Shown: positions 15,788-24,599, numbered from the stretch's first letter. The stretch: DNA of 64,000 nt from Spirochaetota bacterium (GCA_029265615.1 JAJUIB010000004.1:95913-159912); one strand, 5' to 3'. Program-made: numbers and translations. The notes: a model not told the origin generated them from the letters alone.

Positions 15788-15799
15788 GCTGGAGGAACG

Positions 15800-18328
15800 A
15801 TGAGCGACTATCTCGACCCCAACAACGAGGAGCTCCTTAAGGACTTTTTCGCCGAGGCGACAAGCCAGGTGGAGACGCTTGAGCAGAGCGTCCTCGTGCT
15901 CGAGAACGACCCGGGCAACCGTGACGCCGTCGACGAGATATTCCGCGCGGCGCACACGCTGAAAGGCGGCGCGGGCACCGTCGAAATGACGGAGCTTGCG
16001 CATTTCACCCACCTCGTCGAGGATGTCCTTGACGGAATCCGGTCGGGGAAGGCGGCGGTCGGCGAAGCGCTCATCGACGCCCTGCTCGCCTCGATCGATG
16101 TGATCAAGGCCATGCTCGATGCGCGCGCCAAGGGCGAGACCTACCACGAGGATGTCTCGGCGCTTCAGGCGAAGCTCGCGTCCTTTTTGCCCGAAGGCGC
16201 TTCGTCTAAGGCTGCGGCGAAGATCGCCGCTTCGGCGAACGCCGCTTCGGCGAAGAGTACCGCCCCGGCGTCGAACGTCGAGACAGTGCAACAGGCGGCT
16301 CCTGCCGCCTCCGCTCCGCCTGTGTCCACGACCGGGGAGCTTTCCGAGTACGAAATGCTCGAGCTTCGCGCTGCCGCAGGTGAGGGGAGGTCGGTCTACA
16401 AGCTTTCCCTTGCCTTTAACCCTGACAATGTGATGAACACCGTCTCGGCGATCCATGCCTTCGCGGCGCTGCGCGATGCGGGTTCGATTCTCAAGACGGT
16501 ACCCGATTTCGAAAAGCTCTACGAGGATGCATTTTACCCCAGGGTCGAGTATTTTATCGCCACAGAGCTCGGCCCCGACGCCCTCCGCAAAAAGGCGCTC
16601 ATTCCCGATGTCGTGAGCGCGGTCGAGATCGAGGAGCTTAAGCTCGGCGGCGAAGTGCAAAAGCCGCGCAAGCCCATCGACATCAGCGCCGAAGAGCTTG
16701 AGGCCGCCCTCCACGCCTCCTCCAAGGCGGGGTCGGGGCCTGCGCCTGCAGCGCCTTCGCCCGCGGCGAAGCCCGCTACGGTGGAGCGGCACACTGCGGC
16801 GCCGCAAGCTACGTCACAAGAGGCGCAGGTGACTCCTCCGTCTTCCGCTCAGGCGGCCTCCGCCTCTGCCGAGCTCGCCGCCCCGCGCGAGGACGAAGCG
16901 CATCCCAAAGAGGCCGAGGCGAAAAAGGGGCAGGTTCAGCAGGGCTCGGTGCTCCGTGTCGACTCGCGCCGGATCGACAACCTCCTCAACCTCGTGTCCG
17001 AAACGGTCATCAACAAGGCGACCTTCAACCAGATTTCCACCCGATTCGGCGATCTCATGGGCCAGCTTGGCCAGGCGCAAACCCGCTTCCGCGAGGGGCT
17101 CAAGGATCTTTTCGACGAGCTTCCCGAGCTCCTTGCGGCGATTCAGGCCGGCCGCTCGGCAAAGGAGATCAAAAAAGAGATCGCCGACAAGTACGGCTAC
17201 CTCTATCAGATTTTTGACGGCTTCGAGGCCGACCTCAAAAACGATGTCGCCAAGTTCCGCTCCACTGCACAGAACCTCGGTCGTATCACGGGAGAGCTCC
17301 AGGAAGGCGTGATGCGCATCCGCATGGTGCCCATCAGCCAGATTTTCAGCCGCTTCCCGCGCCTTGTCCGCGATCTTTCGAAGACGCTCGACAAAAAGGT
17401 GAACCTTGTCATCGAAGGCGAGGACACCGAGCTCGACAAGTCGGTCATCGAAGACCTGCTCGACCCCCTCATGCACTCGGTGCGCAACGCACTCGACCAT
17501 GGCATTGAGAGTCCTGCCGAACGGCGCGTCGCAGGCAAGAGTGAAGAGGGCACCGTCCTCCTCAAGGCCTCGAACGAGGGCAACATGATCATCATCGAGA
17601 TCGCCGACGACGGGAAGGGCATCGACGTCGAGGCGGTCCGCGCAAAGGCGGTCGAGAAGGGGCTCATCCACCCGAACAAGATCCTCACCGAGGTCGAGGC
17701 CTTCAATCTCATCTTCGATCCGGGCTTTTCCACGGCGAAGGCTGTGACGAACATTTCCGGCCGAGGCGTCGGCCTCGACGTGGTGAAACGGCAAATCGAA
17801 AAGCTCAACGGAACTGTCACCGTGGCAAGCCAGCGCGGCAAGGGCTCGCGCTTCACGATCAAGTTGCCGCTCACGCTTGCGATCATTCAGGGGCTTCTTG
17901 TGCGGGTGGGCAAGGAGATCTACTCGATCCCGATCACGAGCGTCATCGAGAGTCACCGTATCAAGCCCTCCGACATCCGGATGATCGACAACTACGAGGT
18001 ATTCAACATCCGCAACGATGTCGTCGCCCTCCTCAGGCTGAATCGACTTTTCCGCATCCAGGTTGACGAGCAACGCGAGCACTGCTTCGTGGTCATCGTC
18101 GGTACGGCGGACAAACGGGTCGGGCTCATGGTGGATTCGCTCATCGGCGAGGAAGATGTGGTCATCAAACCCCTGCGCGACCAGTTTACGGTCTCGCCGG
18201 GCATTGCGGGTGCCTCGATTCTGGGTGACGGTTCCGTGTGCCTCATTATCGACGTAAGCCAGCTCCTTGAGCTCGGCCTTAAGCGCGAACTCGAGGAGCG
18301 CAGGCGCCTCGAGGCGACAATCCGCTGA
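15800..18328 (+). CDS. cheA: Chemotaxis histidine kinase CheA
   Basis: 842 residues. P1/Hpt domain at 1-110 with phosphorylation site His52 (AAHTLKGG). An Ala/Pro-rich linker leads to a P2-like region (about 175-290), a second linker (about 300-375), the P3 dimerisation helix (RRIDNLLNLVSETVINK, about 390), the P4 kinase domain with N-box (HSVRNALDHGIES, about 557) and G-box (GRGVGLDVVK, about 655), and the P5 CheW-like domain to the end. It phosphorylates CheY in response to receptor arrays and so controls periplasmic flagellar motors. It is followed by the cheW and cheX genes on the same strand; start chosen by GGAGGA at the right distance. Confidence 0.95.
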   Translation: MSDYLDPNNEELLKDFFAEATSQVETLEQSVLVLENDPGNRDAVDEIFRAAHTLKGGAGTVEMTELAHFTHLVEDVLDGIRSGKAAVGEALIDALLASIDVIKAMLDARAKGETYHEDVSALQAKLASFLPEGASSKAAAKIAASANAASAKSTAPASNVETVQQAAPAASAPPVSTTGELSEYEMLELRAAAGEGRSVYKLSLAFNPDNVMNTVSAIHAFAALRDAGSILKTVPDFEKLYEDAFYPRVEYFIATELGPDALRKKALIPDVVSAVEIEELKLGGEVQKPRKPIDISAEELEAALHASSKAGSGPAPAAPSPAAKPATVERHTAAPQATSQEAQVTPPSSAQAASASAELAAPREDEAHPKEAEAKKGQVQQGSVLRVDSRRIDNLLNLVSETVINKATFNQISTRFGDLMGQLGQAQTRFREGLKDLFDELPELLAAIQAGRSAKEIKKEIADKYGYLYQIFDGFEADLKNDVAKFRSTAQNLGRITGELQEGVMRIRMVPISQIFSRFPRLVRDLSKTLDKKVNLVIEGEDTELDKSVIEDLLDPLMHSVRNALDHGIESPAERRVAGKSEEGTVLLKASNEGNMIIIEIADDGKGIDVEAVRAKAVEKGLIHPNKILTEVEAFNLIFDPGFSTAKAVTNISGRGVGLDVVKRQIEKLNGTVTVASQRGKGSRFTIKLPLTLAIIQGLLVRVGKEIYSIPITSVIESHRIKPSDIRMIDNYEVFNIRNDVVALLRLNRLFRIQVDEQREHCFVVIVGTADKRVGLMVDSLIGEEDVVIKPLRDQFTVSPGIAGASILGDGSVCLIIDVSQLLELGLKRELEERRRLEATIR

Positions 18329-18350
18329 CCCTAGGCGAAGGAAGTTGAGC

Positions 18351-19694
18351 ATGGCAGCGCTAACGAGCGAACAGAAAACCGAAGCCGCCGAGGTCAAAAA
18401 GGAAAGGGTCGACAAGGTCGACTTCAAGATGGTCACCTTTTCTCTCGCGGGCAAGGAATACGGTATCGACATCATGAGCGTGAAGGAGATCGCCAAGGCG
18501 GGTCGCTTCACCTATGTGCCGAACGCTGCCCCCTTTGTCCGGGGCGTGTACAACCTCCGCGGCGAGATCATCTCGGTCATCGATCTGCGCACCTTTTTTC
18601 ATCTGCCCGCCGAGCGCAAGGATGACGAGGCGCTCGAGAGTCTCCTCATCCTGCGAGTGGGGGATCACGTCTTCGGCGTCATCGTTGACCTCATCGACAA
18701 GGTCGTCGGCATCTCGAGCGCCGCGATTCAGCCTCCTCATCCGATATTCGGTGACATCAACGTTAAATACATCAAAGGCATCGTGGAAAACGGCGGCAAG
18801 CTCTACATCATTCTCGATGTTGAGCGCATTTTCGCTCCCGAGCGCGAGGAGGAGCGCGCTGCCGAGGAGGCCGCCCCGGCCGATATGGCAGCGCCGCGCG
18901 CCCCCGTGGCGGCGCCCGCCTCTTCGTCGCTTGCCACCGCCGAGGCGGCCTCTGGCGGGGCCATCGACGTGGCCGCCGATTTCATTCGCGAGACGCTTGG
19001 CGCCCTGCGCGGCTTCCATGTGACCGGTCTCAACGAGGAGTGGTTCCGTGCGCGCTACGAGGTCTGGAAGGGCGAGCGAAAAGGCGGCGATGTGCAGCTC
19101 CGCGAGCTTGCCGATGCCGAGGCCTTTCTCGAGGGCTTTCTGTCGCCTTGCTCGGGGCGGCTTTGGGATGAGGACTACGCCGACGCTTTTATCGCGGCGC
19201 TTCCCGAAATCACGACGAAGAACATCAACGTCTGGAACCCCGGCTGCGGAAAAGGCTACGAGAGCTGGTCGCTCGCCTGCGCGCTTAAGCGGCGCTACGC
19301 GGATGCGCGCGTGAAGGTGTGGGCGAACGATTCCGACCTCCTTGCGATCTCCATGGCGCCCAACATGATCTTCCCCGAAAATGGCGTTCCCGCCTGGATG
19401 GAAGGCTTTATGACCAAGGGGCGGAACGGGCTCAGCTTCTCCCAGGTTATCCGCGATTCGGTGTTTTTCGAGTTCCACGATGTGCTCAATTCGAGCCCCC
19501 TCCCGCCCCTCGACGTGGTGGTTGCGCGGGATCTTCTCTCCTTCCTCGCGCCGACGGACCAGGTGCGTCTGTTGGGCGATTTTGCCGAAAAGCTTAAGCC
19601 TGCGGGCATCCTCGTCCTTGGCGCGAACGAGCGTCCGGGCAAGGGCTGGTCCGCGGTGTCATCGGGGGCCGTGACGGCCTACCGCAAGGAATAG
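18351..19694 (+). CDS. cheW: CheW coupling protein fused to a CheR-like domain
   Basis: 447 residues. Residues 20-165 form a CheW domain (MVTFSLAGKEYGIDIMSVKEI; GVYNLRGEIISVIDLR). A 40-residue Ala/Pro linker leads to a domain (about 210-447) that resembles the SAM-binding part of CheR: NPGCGKGYESWSLA (about 295) corresponds to the GCSTGEEPYSLA motif, and DVVVARDLLSFL to the later motif. The N-terminal helical domain of CheR is absent and motif I is altered, so methyltransferase activity is doubtful. This CheW-CheR-like architecture is known from spirochaetes, where it is tied to unusual receptor arrays. ATG at 18351 follows GAAGGAAGT, 22 nt after cheA. Confidence 0.88.
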   Translation: MAALTSEQKTEAAEVKKERVDKVDFKMVTFSLAGKEYGIDIMSVKEIAKAGRFTYVPNAAPFVRGVYNLRGEIISVIDLRTFFHLPAERKDDEALESLLILRVGDHVFGVIVDLIDKVVGISSAAIQPPHPIFGDINVKYIKGIVENGGKLYIILDVERIFAPEREEERAAEEAAPADMAAPRAPVAAPASSSLATAEAASGGAIDVAADFIRETLGALRGFHVTGLNEEWFRARYEVWKGERKGGDVQLRELADAEAFLEGFLSPCSGRLWDEDYADAFIAALPEITTKNINVWNPGCGKGYESWSLACALKRRYADARVKVWANDSDLLAISMAPNMIFPENGVPAWMEGFMTKGRNGLSFSQVIRDSVFFEFHDVLNSSPLPPLDVVVARDLLSFLAPTDQVRLLGDFAEKLKPAGILVLGANERPGKGWSAVSSGAVTAYRKE

Positions 19695-19729
19695 CGGGCC
19701 CGCGAGGCTCGGGGATCGAGGAGTGCGCC

Positions 19730-20194
19730 ATGAGAGTCGAGTACATTAACCCCTTTGTTGAGGCTGCCTTCAACGTCCTTCGCGAAGTCCTTCAGTCGGA
19801 TGTGCGCCGCGGCGAGCTGTACCTCAAGTCCACTTCGATGCCGGTCATGGGCGTCGCGGCGATCGTCGGTCTTGCGGGCGACGTCGAGGGGCGCGTGCTG
19901 TTCGATATGGACAAGCCGACGGCGCTTAAGATCGCAAGTTCGATGAACGGCGAGGAGCTCTCCGTGATGGACGACCTCGTGAAGGCGACCATCACCGAAC
20001 TCGCCAATATGATTACCGCCCAGGCGGTGACCAAGCTCCACGACCTCGGTTTTCGCTTTGACCTTACGCCGCCTGCGATTTTTACCGGCGAAAACATGGA
20101 AGTTTCCGACGCCGATGTGGAGGCGCTTATCGTGCCCATGGAGACCGTTCAGGGTAAGATAGAGATCAATGTCGCCATTCGGGAGCGCGCATAG
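19730..20194 (+). CDS. cheX: CheY-P phosphatase CheX
   Basis: 154 residues of the CheC/CheX fold. The phosphatase helix carries ExxN within KATITELANMI (about 84-94), the motif that places Glu and Asn next to CheY phospho-aspartate. CheX is the usual spirochaetal CheY-P phosphatase and is needed for reversals. The gene follows cheW by 35 nt with GAGGAG before the ATG. Spirochaetal clusters often continue with cheY; here a terminator-like hairpin and a tRNA follow instead, so cheY must lie elsewhere. Confidence 0.9.
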   Translation: MRVEYINPFVEAAFNVLREVLQSDVRRGELYLKSTSMPVMGVAAIVGLAGDVEGRVLFDMDKPTALKIASSMNGEELSVMDDLVKATITELANMITAQAVTKLHDLGFRFDLTPPAIFTGENMEVSDADVEALIVPMETVQGKIEINVAIRERA

Positions 20195-20221
20195 CGCGCG
20201 GATGAGAAGAATAACGCAAAG

Positions 20222-20240
20222 GGCCGCGTAAAGCGGCCTT
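20222..20240 (+). terminator. Short hairpin after cheX
   Basis: GGCCGC (20222-20227), loop GTAAA, GCGGCC (20233-20238), then only TT, which is also the start of the tRNA-Val -35. Possible weak terminator of the chemotaxis operon. Confidence 0.35.
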
Positions 20241-20268
20241 GACATGCACGGAGAGTCTTTGCTATAAG
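20239..20268 (+). promoter_or_regulatory. tRNA-Val promoter
   Basis: TTGACA (20239-20244), 18-bp spacer, TATAAG (20263-20268). The tRNA starts 83 nt later. The intervening leader holds a 7-bp inverted repeat (ACGCGCA with TGCGCGT), probably removed in processing. Confidence 0.65.
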
Positions 20269-20351
20269 TATGTCCACGCGCAGGGGGTGCTGCCTTGCGC
20301 GTCCTGCGGGTTTTAGCTCGCGCTCGGGTTTTTGCCCGTGGTAAGGGAAGG

Positions 20352-20425
20352 GGGCGGTTAGCTCAGTTGGCTAGAGCATCAGTATGACACGCTGAGGGTC
20401 GCAGGTTCGACTCCTGCACCGCCCA
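20352..20425 (+). tRNA. tRNA-Val (anticodon GAC)
   Basis: 74 nt. Acceptor stem GGGCGGT/ACCGCCC is perfect; anticodon stem TCAGT/GCTGA (one T-G) encloses ATGACAC, giving GAC; T-arm GGTTCGACTCC. Discriminator A; CCA not encoded. Confidence 0.93.
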
Positions 20426-20427
20426 CA

Positions 20428-20463
20428 AGAAACACCCATCCGAAAGGATGGGTGTTTCTTTCT
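20428..20463 (+). terminator. Rho-independent terminator of tRNA-Val
   Basis: A perfect 14-bp stem (20428-20441 with 20446-20459) closed by a GAAA tetraloop and followed by TTCT. The A/T base of the stem makes it usable from both strands, so it may also end the convergent radical SAM transcript. Confidence 0.8.
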
Positions 20464-20519
20464 AAACGATATGGTGCCGCCCATCTATCCTATGCGGCGC
20501 CGGCCCTGGAACGTAAGGC

Positions 20520-22820
20520 TTAGGGGATGACAAGCCCCGCGTTTCTTATCTCCGCGAAGGTGGGACCTGCGGGATCGAGGCGCGCCTTCGCGATAAACTC
20601 GCCGATCGCTTCGCCCTCCGGGCCGCTTGCCGCTTCGATGGCTGCATGGAGGCTGCGGGCTTCTTCCGTCCGTAGCGTGCGGCGTACAAGCTCGCCGCGG
20701 TAGGCCCACCGCAATTCCGCATGCTCCCCGCGAACGTCGATGCGGGGGCGGCCTGCGATCCAGTAGGCCCGTGCCGCCTCCGCGCGCGGGGGACGGCGGC
20801 GCGCCGCGTCGAGTTCGGATTCGGCTTTGGCAATGAGGCTTTCGATGAGCCCCTGCGCCACGGATGAAGGGGGCATGCCGAGCGATCGGGCGGCTGGGCG
20901 CTCAAGGCTTTTGCCTTCGAGCCAGCGCGTGAGTAGTGCTTCGAGTGGCCCTGAAAAGGCGTCAAAGACCGATTCCCCTGCGAACTCAAGGTCATTCGTC
21001 GCAAAACTGCCGCCGCGGTCGATCGGCCTGAGCATGGGGCGCTTACCCGCGCGCCATTCGGCCATGAGTCGCGAGCGGCGGGTGAGGACAAAACGATGCC
21101 AAAACGCCGAATCGATGAGGCCCGCCGTGACAAGCTGGCGCAGCGTTTCGGCGGAATCGACGATGTCTCTGGCACTTTGGCCGGGAAAGCCGTAGATGAG
21201 GTAGGCATGGACGAGGAGGCCGTGCCGCTTCATCGCGACAAGGCGCGTGACAAGGCCGGCAAGATCGAAGCCCTTGCCCGTGAGCGCAAGTCCCCACTCC
21301 GTCGCGATTTCAATGCCCCCCGATACGGCGACGAGTCCCGCCGCCGCAAGGTACTCGCAACGATCTTCCGTCCAGGATGCGTCGAATCGCGCGTTGCCCC
21401 AGAAGGAAAAGGGCCGCTCGCCCCTCAGGGAGCGTTCGCGGTTGGCGCGAGCGAATGCGAGGAGGGTCCTCATCGGCATTGCTTCGTCGACAAAGTGGAT
21501 GCCATAGAGGCCGAGCCTGCGGCTCGCCGTATCGGCCGCGCGGGCAAGCGCTTGTACGTCTACGGGGCAATATCGTGCCACATAGTCGAGTTCGACGTCG
21601 CAGAATGAGCACTTTTTCCAGTAGCAGCCGTGAGCAAGGTGGTATTTGAGCCAGGGGGATTCCGACCACAGGCGGTGCATCGGGTTTGTCGAATCGAGCA
21701 CGCGGAGGTAGCGGCCTGATTCGACTTCGCAATAGTCGGGGAAACAGGAGCTGAGCGCCTCGGTTTCGAGATCGGTAAAGCGCCTAAGATCGGCTTCGCC
21801 GATCGTGCGTGACAGAATGCATGGTTTGTCCGGGCCTTCCGGGAAGCCCACCGCGACGACGCTTCCTGATTCGCGGAGCATGGTGCGATAGAGGGGCGCC
21901 GCGTCGCCCCGCGGCGCCGTCTGCGGCTTAGGTGGCGGCGCTTCTTCGAGCCCCTCCGCCTCGAGGATCGAGGCGAGGCTTCCATAACCCGCATCGAAGG
22001 AGAGATAGTCGCAGAATTCGAAAAGGCGGGCGTCGACGAGGCTGCGAAGTTCGGTGGAAACGTAACCGCCGCCGAAGATGACGCGGAGTTCCGGGCCGAA
22101 AGCGGCGCGTGCAGCCTGCGCGGCGGCAAGGGCGCCAAGCAGGCAGCCCGGGAAGGGGATTGTGATGAGGAGCACCTGAGGGGCGCTGCCCCAGGCCGCT
22201 TCGAGCGCGGGGAGGCGCTCATCAAGATAGGGGCGATAGAATGCGGTGATGAGATACGAATTGCGGAGCCCTGAGAGCACCGTATCGAACGAAGCATGAC
22301 TCTGGGCAAGGCGTTCGCCGTAACGCACGGTGCCGAATTCGGGGTCGAGGGTGAAGCGGATGAAGTCGGCGAGATCCTCGAGGATGGCCGTGGCAAGCCC
22401 GCGCGCCTCGTCGGGGCCGGGGCGGCCGTCCCGCACTTCGAGATAGGCTGTCGCGCGCAAACCGCGGGGGAGCTCGGCCGCACTCGAAAGGCGGTGCGCG
22501 AAGGCGGGATCGCCGCCTGAAAGAAAGTCGACGAGTCCCTCGATCCACGCATAGTAGAAAGGCTCATAGGAGAAATAGCGCTCGATCTCGGCGGCTTCAC
22601 TTTTTCGCAGGTGAGGGGCCTTTGATGCAAGTCGCACTCGTGCGTCGTCGAAAAGGCGCATAAGCCCCGCCCGCGAAAAGACTCGGCGGTAGAGCTCGAT
22701 TGAGTGGTCGAGCGCCCGCGTGTCGTGGCCGCGCCCGCGGAGAAACGCCGCAAGGTAGTGGATGGCGGGGTAGGGGGCGTTGAGCTGGACGAATGGCGGC
22801 TGAATGAGAAGGGCGCGCAT
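20520..22820 (-). CDS. B12-binding-domain radical SAM protein with CX4CX2C cluster
   Basis: 766 residues. The N-terminus (MRALLIQPPFVQLNAPYPAIHYLAAFLRGRGHDT) is a cobalamin-binding-like Rossmann start. The radical SAM core begins at Cys399 with HGCYWKKCSFC, giving Cys399, Cys404 and Cys407: CX4CX2C rather than the common CX3CX2C. SAM-binding features follow (FSFWGNARFD, GGIEIATEWGL, YLIYGFPGQ). A roughly 200-residue C-terminal extension has no recognised domain. I know similar sequences only as uncharacterised B12-binding radical SAM proteins. ATG at 22820 has a -10 six nt upstream and no Shine-Dalgarno. It stands alone on the minus strand between two tRNA genes. Confidence 0.75.
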   Translation of the reverse strand: MRALLIQPPFVQLNAPYPAIHYLAAFLRGRGHDTRALDHSIELYRRVFSRAGLMRLFDDARVRLASKAPHLRKSEAAEIERYFSYEPFYYAWIEGLVDFLSGGDPAFAHRLSSAAELPRGLRATAYLEVRDGRPGPDEARGLATAILEDLADFIRFTLDPEFGTVRYGERLAQSHASFDTVLSGLRNSYLITAFYRPYLDERLPALEAAWGSAPQVLLITIPFPGCLLGALAAAQAARAAFGPELRVIFGGGYVSTELRSLVDARLFEFCDYLSFDAGYGSLASILEAEGLEEAPPPKPQTAPRGDAAPLYRTMLRESGSVVAVGFPEGPDKPCILSRTIGEADLRRFTDLETEALSSCFPDYCEVESGRYLRVLDSTNPMHRLWSESPWLKYHLAHGCYWKKCSFCDVELDYVARYCPVDVQALARAADTASRRLGLYGIHFVDEAMPMRTLLAFARANRERSLRGERPFSFWGNARFDASWTEDRCEYLAAAGLVAVSGGIEIATEWGLALTGKGFDLAGLVTRLVAMKRHGLLVHAYLIYGFPGQSARDIVDSAETLRQLVTAGLIDSAFWHRFVLTRRSRLMAEWRAGKRPMLRPIDRGGSFATNDLEFAGESVFDAFSGPLEALLTRWLEGKSLERPAARSLGMPPSSVAQGLIESLIAKAESELDAARRRPPRAEAARAYWIAGRPRIDVRGEHAELRWAYRGELVRRTLRTEEARSLHAAIEAASGPEGEAIGEFIAKARLDPAGPTFAEIRNAGLVIP

Positions 22821-22826
22821 GGGGGG

Positions 22827-22856
22827 AGTATAGCCCCCCCGCAAGACGGGCGGAAA
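22827..22856 (-). promoter_or_regulatory. Predicted near-leaderless promoter
   Basis: Minus-strand TATACT (22827-22832) ends 6 nt before the ATG at 22820; TTTCCG (22851-22856) is 18 bp upstream. It is back to back with the tRNA-Phe promoter. Confidence 0.45.
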
Positions 22857-22871
22857 GCCTCGTTTCGCCTC

Positions 22872-22900
22872 TTGACTGTTTTGCGGGCTTCCAGTATAAA
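22872..22900 (+). promoter_or_regulatory. tRNA-Phe promoter
   Basis: TTGACT (22872-22877), 17-bp spacer, TATAAA (22895-22900). The tRNA starts 14 nt after the -10. Confidence 0.75.
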
Positions 22901-22914
22901 ACTCTACGTCGCAT

Positions 22915-22987
22915 GCCGCTGTAGCTCAGTTGGTAGAGCAGTGGACTGAAAATCCACGTGTCGTCAGTTCAATTCTGACCGGTGGCA
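22915..22987 (+). tRNA. tRNA-Phe (anticodon GAA)
   Basis: 73 nt. Acceptor stem GCCGCTG/CGGTGGC with two G-U pairs; anticodon stem GTGGA/TCCAC encloses CTGAAAA, giving GAA; T-arm with AGTTCAATTCT. Discriminator A; CCA not encoded. Confidence 0.94.
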
Positions 22988-22994
22988 GGCTGTG

Positions 22995-23028
22995 AAGCCG
23001 ATCCCTTTTCGGGATCGGCTTTCTTTTT
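22995..23028 (+). terminator. Rho-independent terminator of tRNA-Phe
   Basis: 11-bp perfect stem (AAGCCGATCCC, 22995-23005, with 23011-23021), loop TTTTC, followed by a T-rich run to 23028. Confidence 0.85.
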
Positions 23029-23105
23029 ATGCGCGATCCGTTAGAATCGATCGCGCAGGCCCGTCGGCATCGGCGTGAATGGACCTGCATTCGAGGAGGC
23101 CTTCG

Positions 23106-23498
23106 GTGACTGTCGAACTTTTCGCGCTCTGCGATTTTGCCCAGGAGGAAGGTGGCAAGCTGACCGTTCTCGGGCTCTTCGACACGCTCTGCGCGCGCGA
23201 ATTCCCGGCGGTCCATCCCCTTTTTTGCGTCGCGGCGCGGCTACGCTTCCCCGTCTACGAACTTGGGCGTCACGCGGTTCGCTTTTCCATCGAGAATGCC
23301 GAGGGGCAGGAACTCATCCCGGCTTTCGAGGGGGGCATCGCGGTCGAAGGCATCGGCATCGACTCGGCGAGTTCGAATATCGCGCTCAGGCTGTCCAATG
23401 TGCCGCTCCCCGGCGAGGGAATATGGCGCGCGAGTCTTTCTGTTGACGGTACCGAGGTTGCACAGGCGCCGCTCTACATCCGCATCCAGCGCTCCTAG
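23106..23498 (+). CDS. DUF6941-like small protein
   Basis: 130 residues. The start VELFALCDFAQEEGGKLTVLGLFDTL matches a family of small beta-rich proteins (DUF6941 type) of unknown function. The rest alternates short strands (FSIENAEGQ, IALRLSNVPLPGEGIWRASLSVDG), suggesting an immunoglobulin-like or C2-like sandwich. Start choice: the GTG at 23106 is preceded by a perfect GAGGAGG at 6-nt spacing, whereas the ATG at 23079 would place that site inside the coding region. The gene is monocistronic; galE follows after a separate promoter. No catalytic residues are apparent. Confidence 0.65.
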   Translation: MTVELFALCDFAQEEGGKLTVLGLFDTLCAREFPAVHPLFCVAARLRFPVYELGRHAVRFSIENAEGQELIPAFEGGIAVEGIGIDSASSNIALRLSNVPLPGEGIWRASLSVDGTEVAQAPLYIRIQRS

Positions 23499-23499
23499 G

Positions 23500-23518
23500 G
23501 CCGCTGCGCGGCGGTTTT
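23500..23518 (+). terminator. Weak terminator-like hairpin
   Basis: GCCGC (23500-23504) and GCGGC (23508-23512) with a 3-nt loop, then GGTTTT. It lies just after the DUF6941-like gene stop. Confidence 0.3.
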
Positions 23519-23532
23519 ACGGCGCGGGTGGC

Positions 23533-23561
23533 GCGACAGCGCGGCGCATTCGCGCTATACT
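23533..23561 (+). promoter_or_regulatory. Predicted galE promoter
   Basis: GCGACA (23533-23538), 17-bp spacer, TATACT (23556-23561). A leader of about 55 nt leads to AAAGGAAGGAG before the galE ATG. Confidence 0.45.
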
Positions 23562-23621
23562 GGGCCTTCCACGGGTTCGCCCCTCGCGCGGCGAAAGACC
23601 CGGCAAAGGAAGGAGTCCAGC

Positions 23622-24599
23622 ATGAAAATCCTTGTCATCGGCGGCGCGGGCTACATCGGGAGCCATGTCACGCGCGAATTCCTCGACGCGGGTCACGCCG
23701 TCACCGTTTTTGACAACCTCTCTTCCGGTGTCCGCGAGAACCTCTTCCCCGAGGCGGAGTTCGTACACGGTGATATCCTCGATTATCCCAGCCTGCTGCG
23801 CGCAATGCGCGGAGGCTTTGACGCCCTCATCCATCTTGCCGCCTTCAAGGCCGCGGGCGAATCGATGCTCAAGCCCGAAAAATACTCGCTCAACAACCTT
23901 TCGGGCACGGTCAACATTCTCAATGCCGCGCTTGAAGCCGGTGTTATGAAGCTTGTGTTCTCCTCGTCCGCCGCGACCTACGGTGAGCCGCAGTACCTGC
24001 CCATCGACGAAAAGCATCCGACTGTGCCTGAGAATTACTATGGCTTCACCAAGCTCGAGATCGAGCGCATTCTCTCCTGGTACGACAAGCTCAAGGGGCT
24101 CCGCTTTGCCGCGCTTCGCTATTTCAATGCCGCCGGTTACGACGTTGCGGGCCGCATCCAGGGGCTTGAGCGCAATCCCGCGAACCTCATCCCCGTCGTG
24201 ATGGAGGCCGCCTGCGGCATTCGGCCCGAGGTGCAGGTTTTCGGGAACGACTATCCGACGAAGGATGGGACGGGTGTGCGCGATTATGTCCACGTGAGCG
24301 ACCTTGCGCGCGGCCATGTCGCCGCGCTCGAGTGGATCGAACGGCACGACGCGAGCCTCGTCGTCAACCTCGGTTCCGAGGAAGGGCTTTCGGTGCTCGA
24401 AATCATCGAGGCGGCGCGGCGGGTGACCGGTCGGACGATTCCGGCCAAAATCGTCGGCAGGCGACCGGGCGACCCTGCCAAGCTGGTCGCTTCCTCGGCT
24501 CTCGCGAAGGCGACGCTCGGCTGGGAGGCCCGGTATTCGGACGTGGAAACGCTCGTGCGCACGAGTTGGGAAGCCTACCGCCGCGCGGGAAAGGCCTAA
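23622..24599 (+). CDS. galE: UDP-glucose 4-epimerase
   Basis: 325 residues, the usual GalE length. The NAD-binding motif GGAGYIGSH (7-15) opens an extended SDR fold; the serine triad position is SSSAATYGEP and the catalytic Tyr-x3-Lys is in YYGFTKLE (about 139-143). TKDGTGVRDYVHVSDLA is the conserved GalE C-terminal signature. It interconverts UDP-glucose and UDP-galactose, supplying galactosyl residues for envelope glycans or using galactose. It has a good ribosome-binding site and its own promoter; the next gene, an M20 peptidase, follows after 76 nt and may be co-transcribed. Confidence 0.93.
   Translation: MKILVIGGAGYIGSHVTREFLDAGHAVTVFDNLSSGVRENLFPEAEFVHGDILDYPSLLRAMRGGFDALIHLAAFKAAGESMLKPEKYSLNNLSGTVNILNAALEAGVMKLVFSSSAATYGEPQYLPIDEKHPTVPENYYGFTKLEIERILSWYDKLKGLRFAALRYFNAAGYDVAGRIQGLERNPANLIPVVMEAACGIRPEVQVFGNDYPTKDGTGVRDYVHVSDLARGHVAALEWIERHDASLVVNLGSEEGLSVLEIIEAARRVTGRTIPAKIVGRRPGDPAKLVASSALAKATLGWEARYSDVETLVRTSWEAYRRAGKA

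Noticed and set aside
16814..18511. Long minus-strand open frame (565 codons) opposite cheA
   Set aside because: It is an antisense shadow of cheA created by GC-rich codon structure; it has no homology-like motifs and cheA is certain.
20269..20351. Riboswitch or small RNA in the leader before tRNA-Val
   Set aside because: It has short inverted repeats with T-runs but no recognisable riboswitch core; it is most likely a processed tRNA leader.
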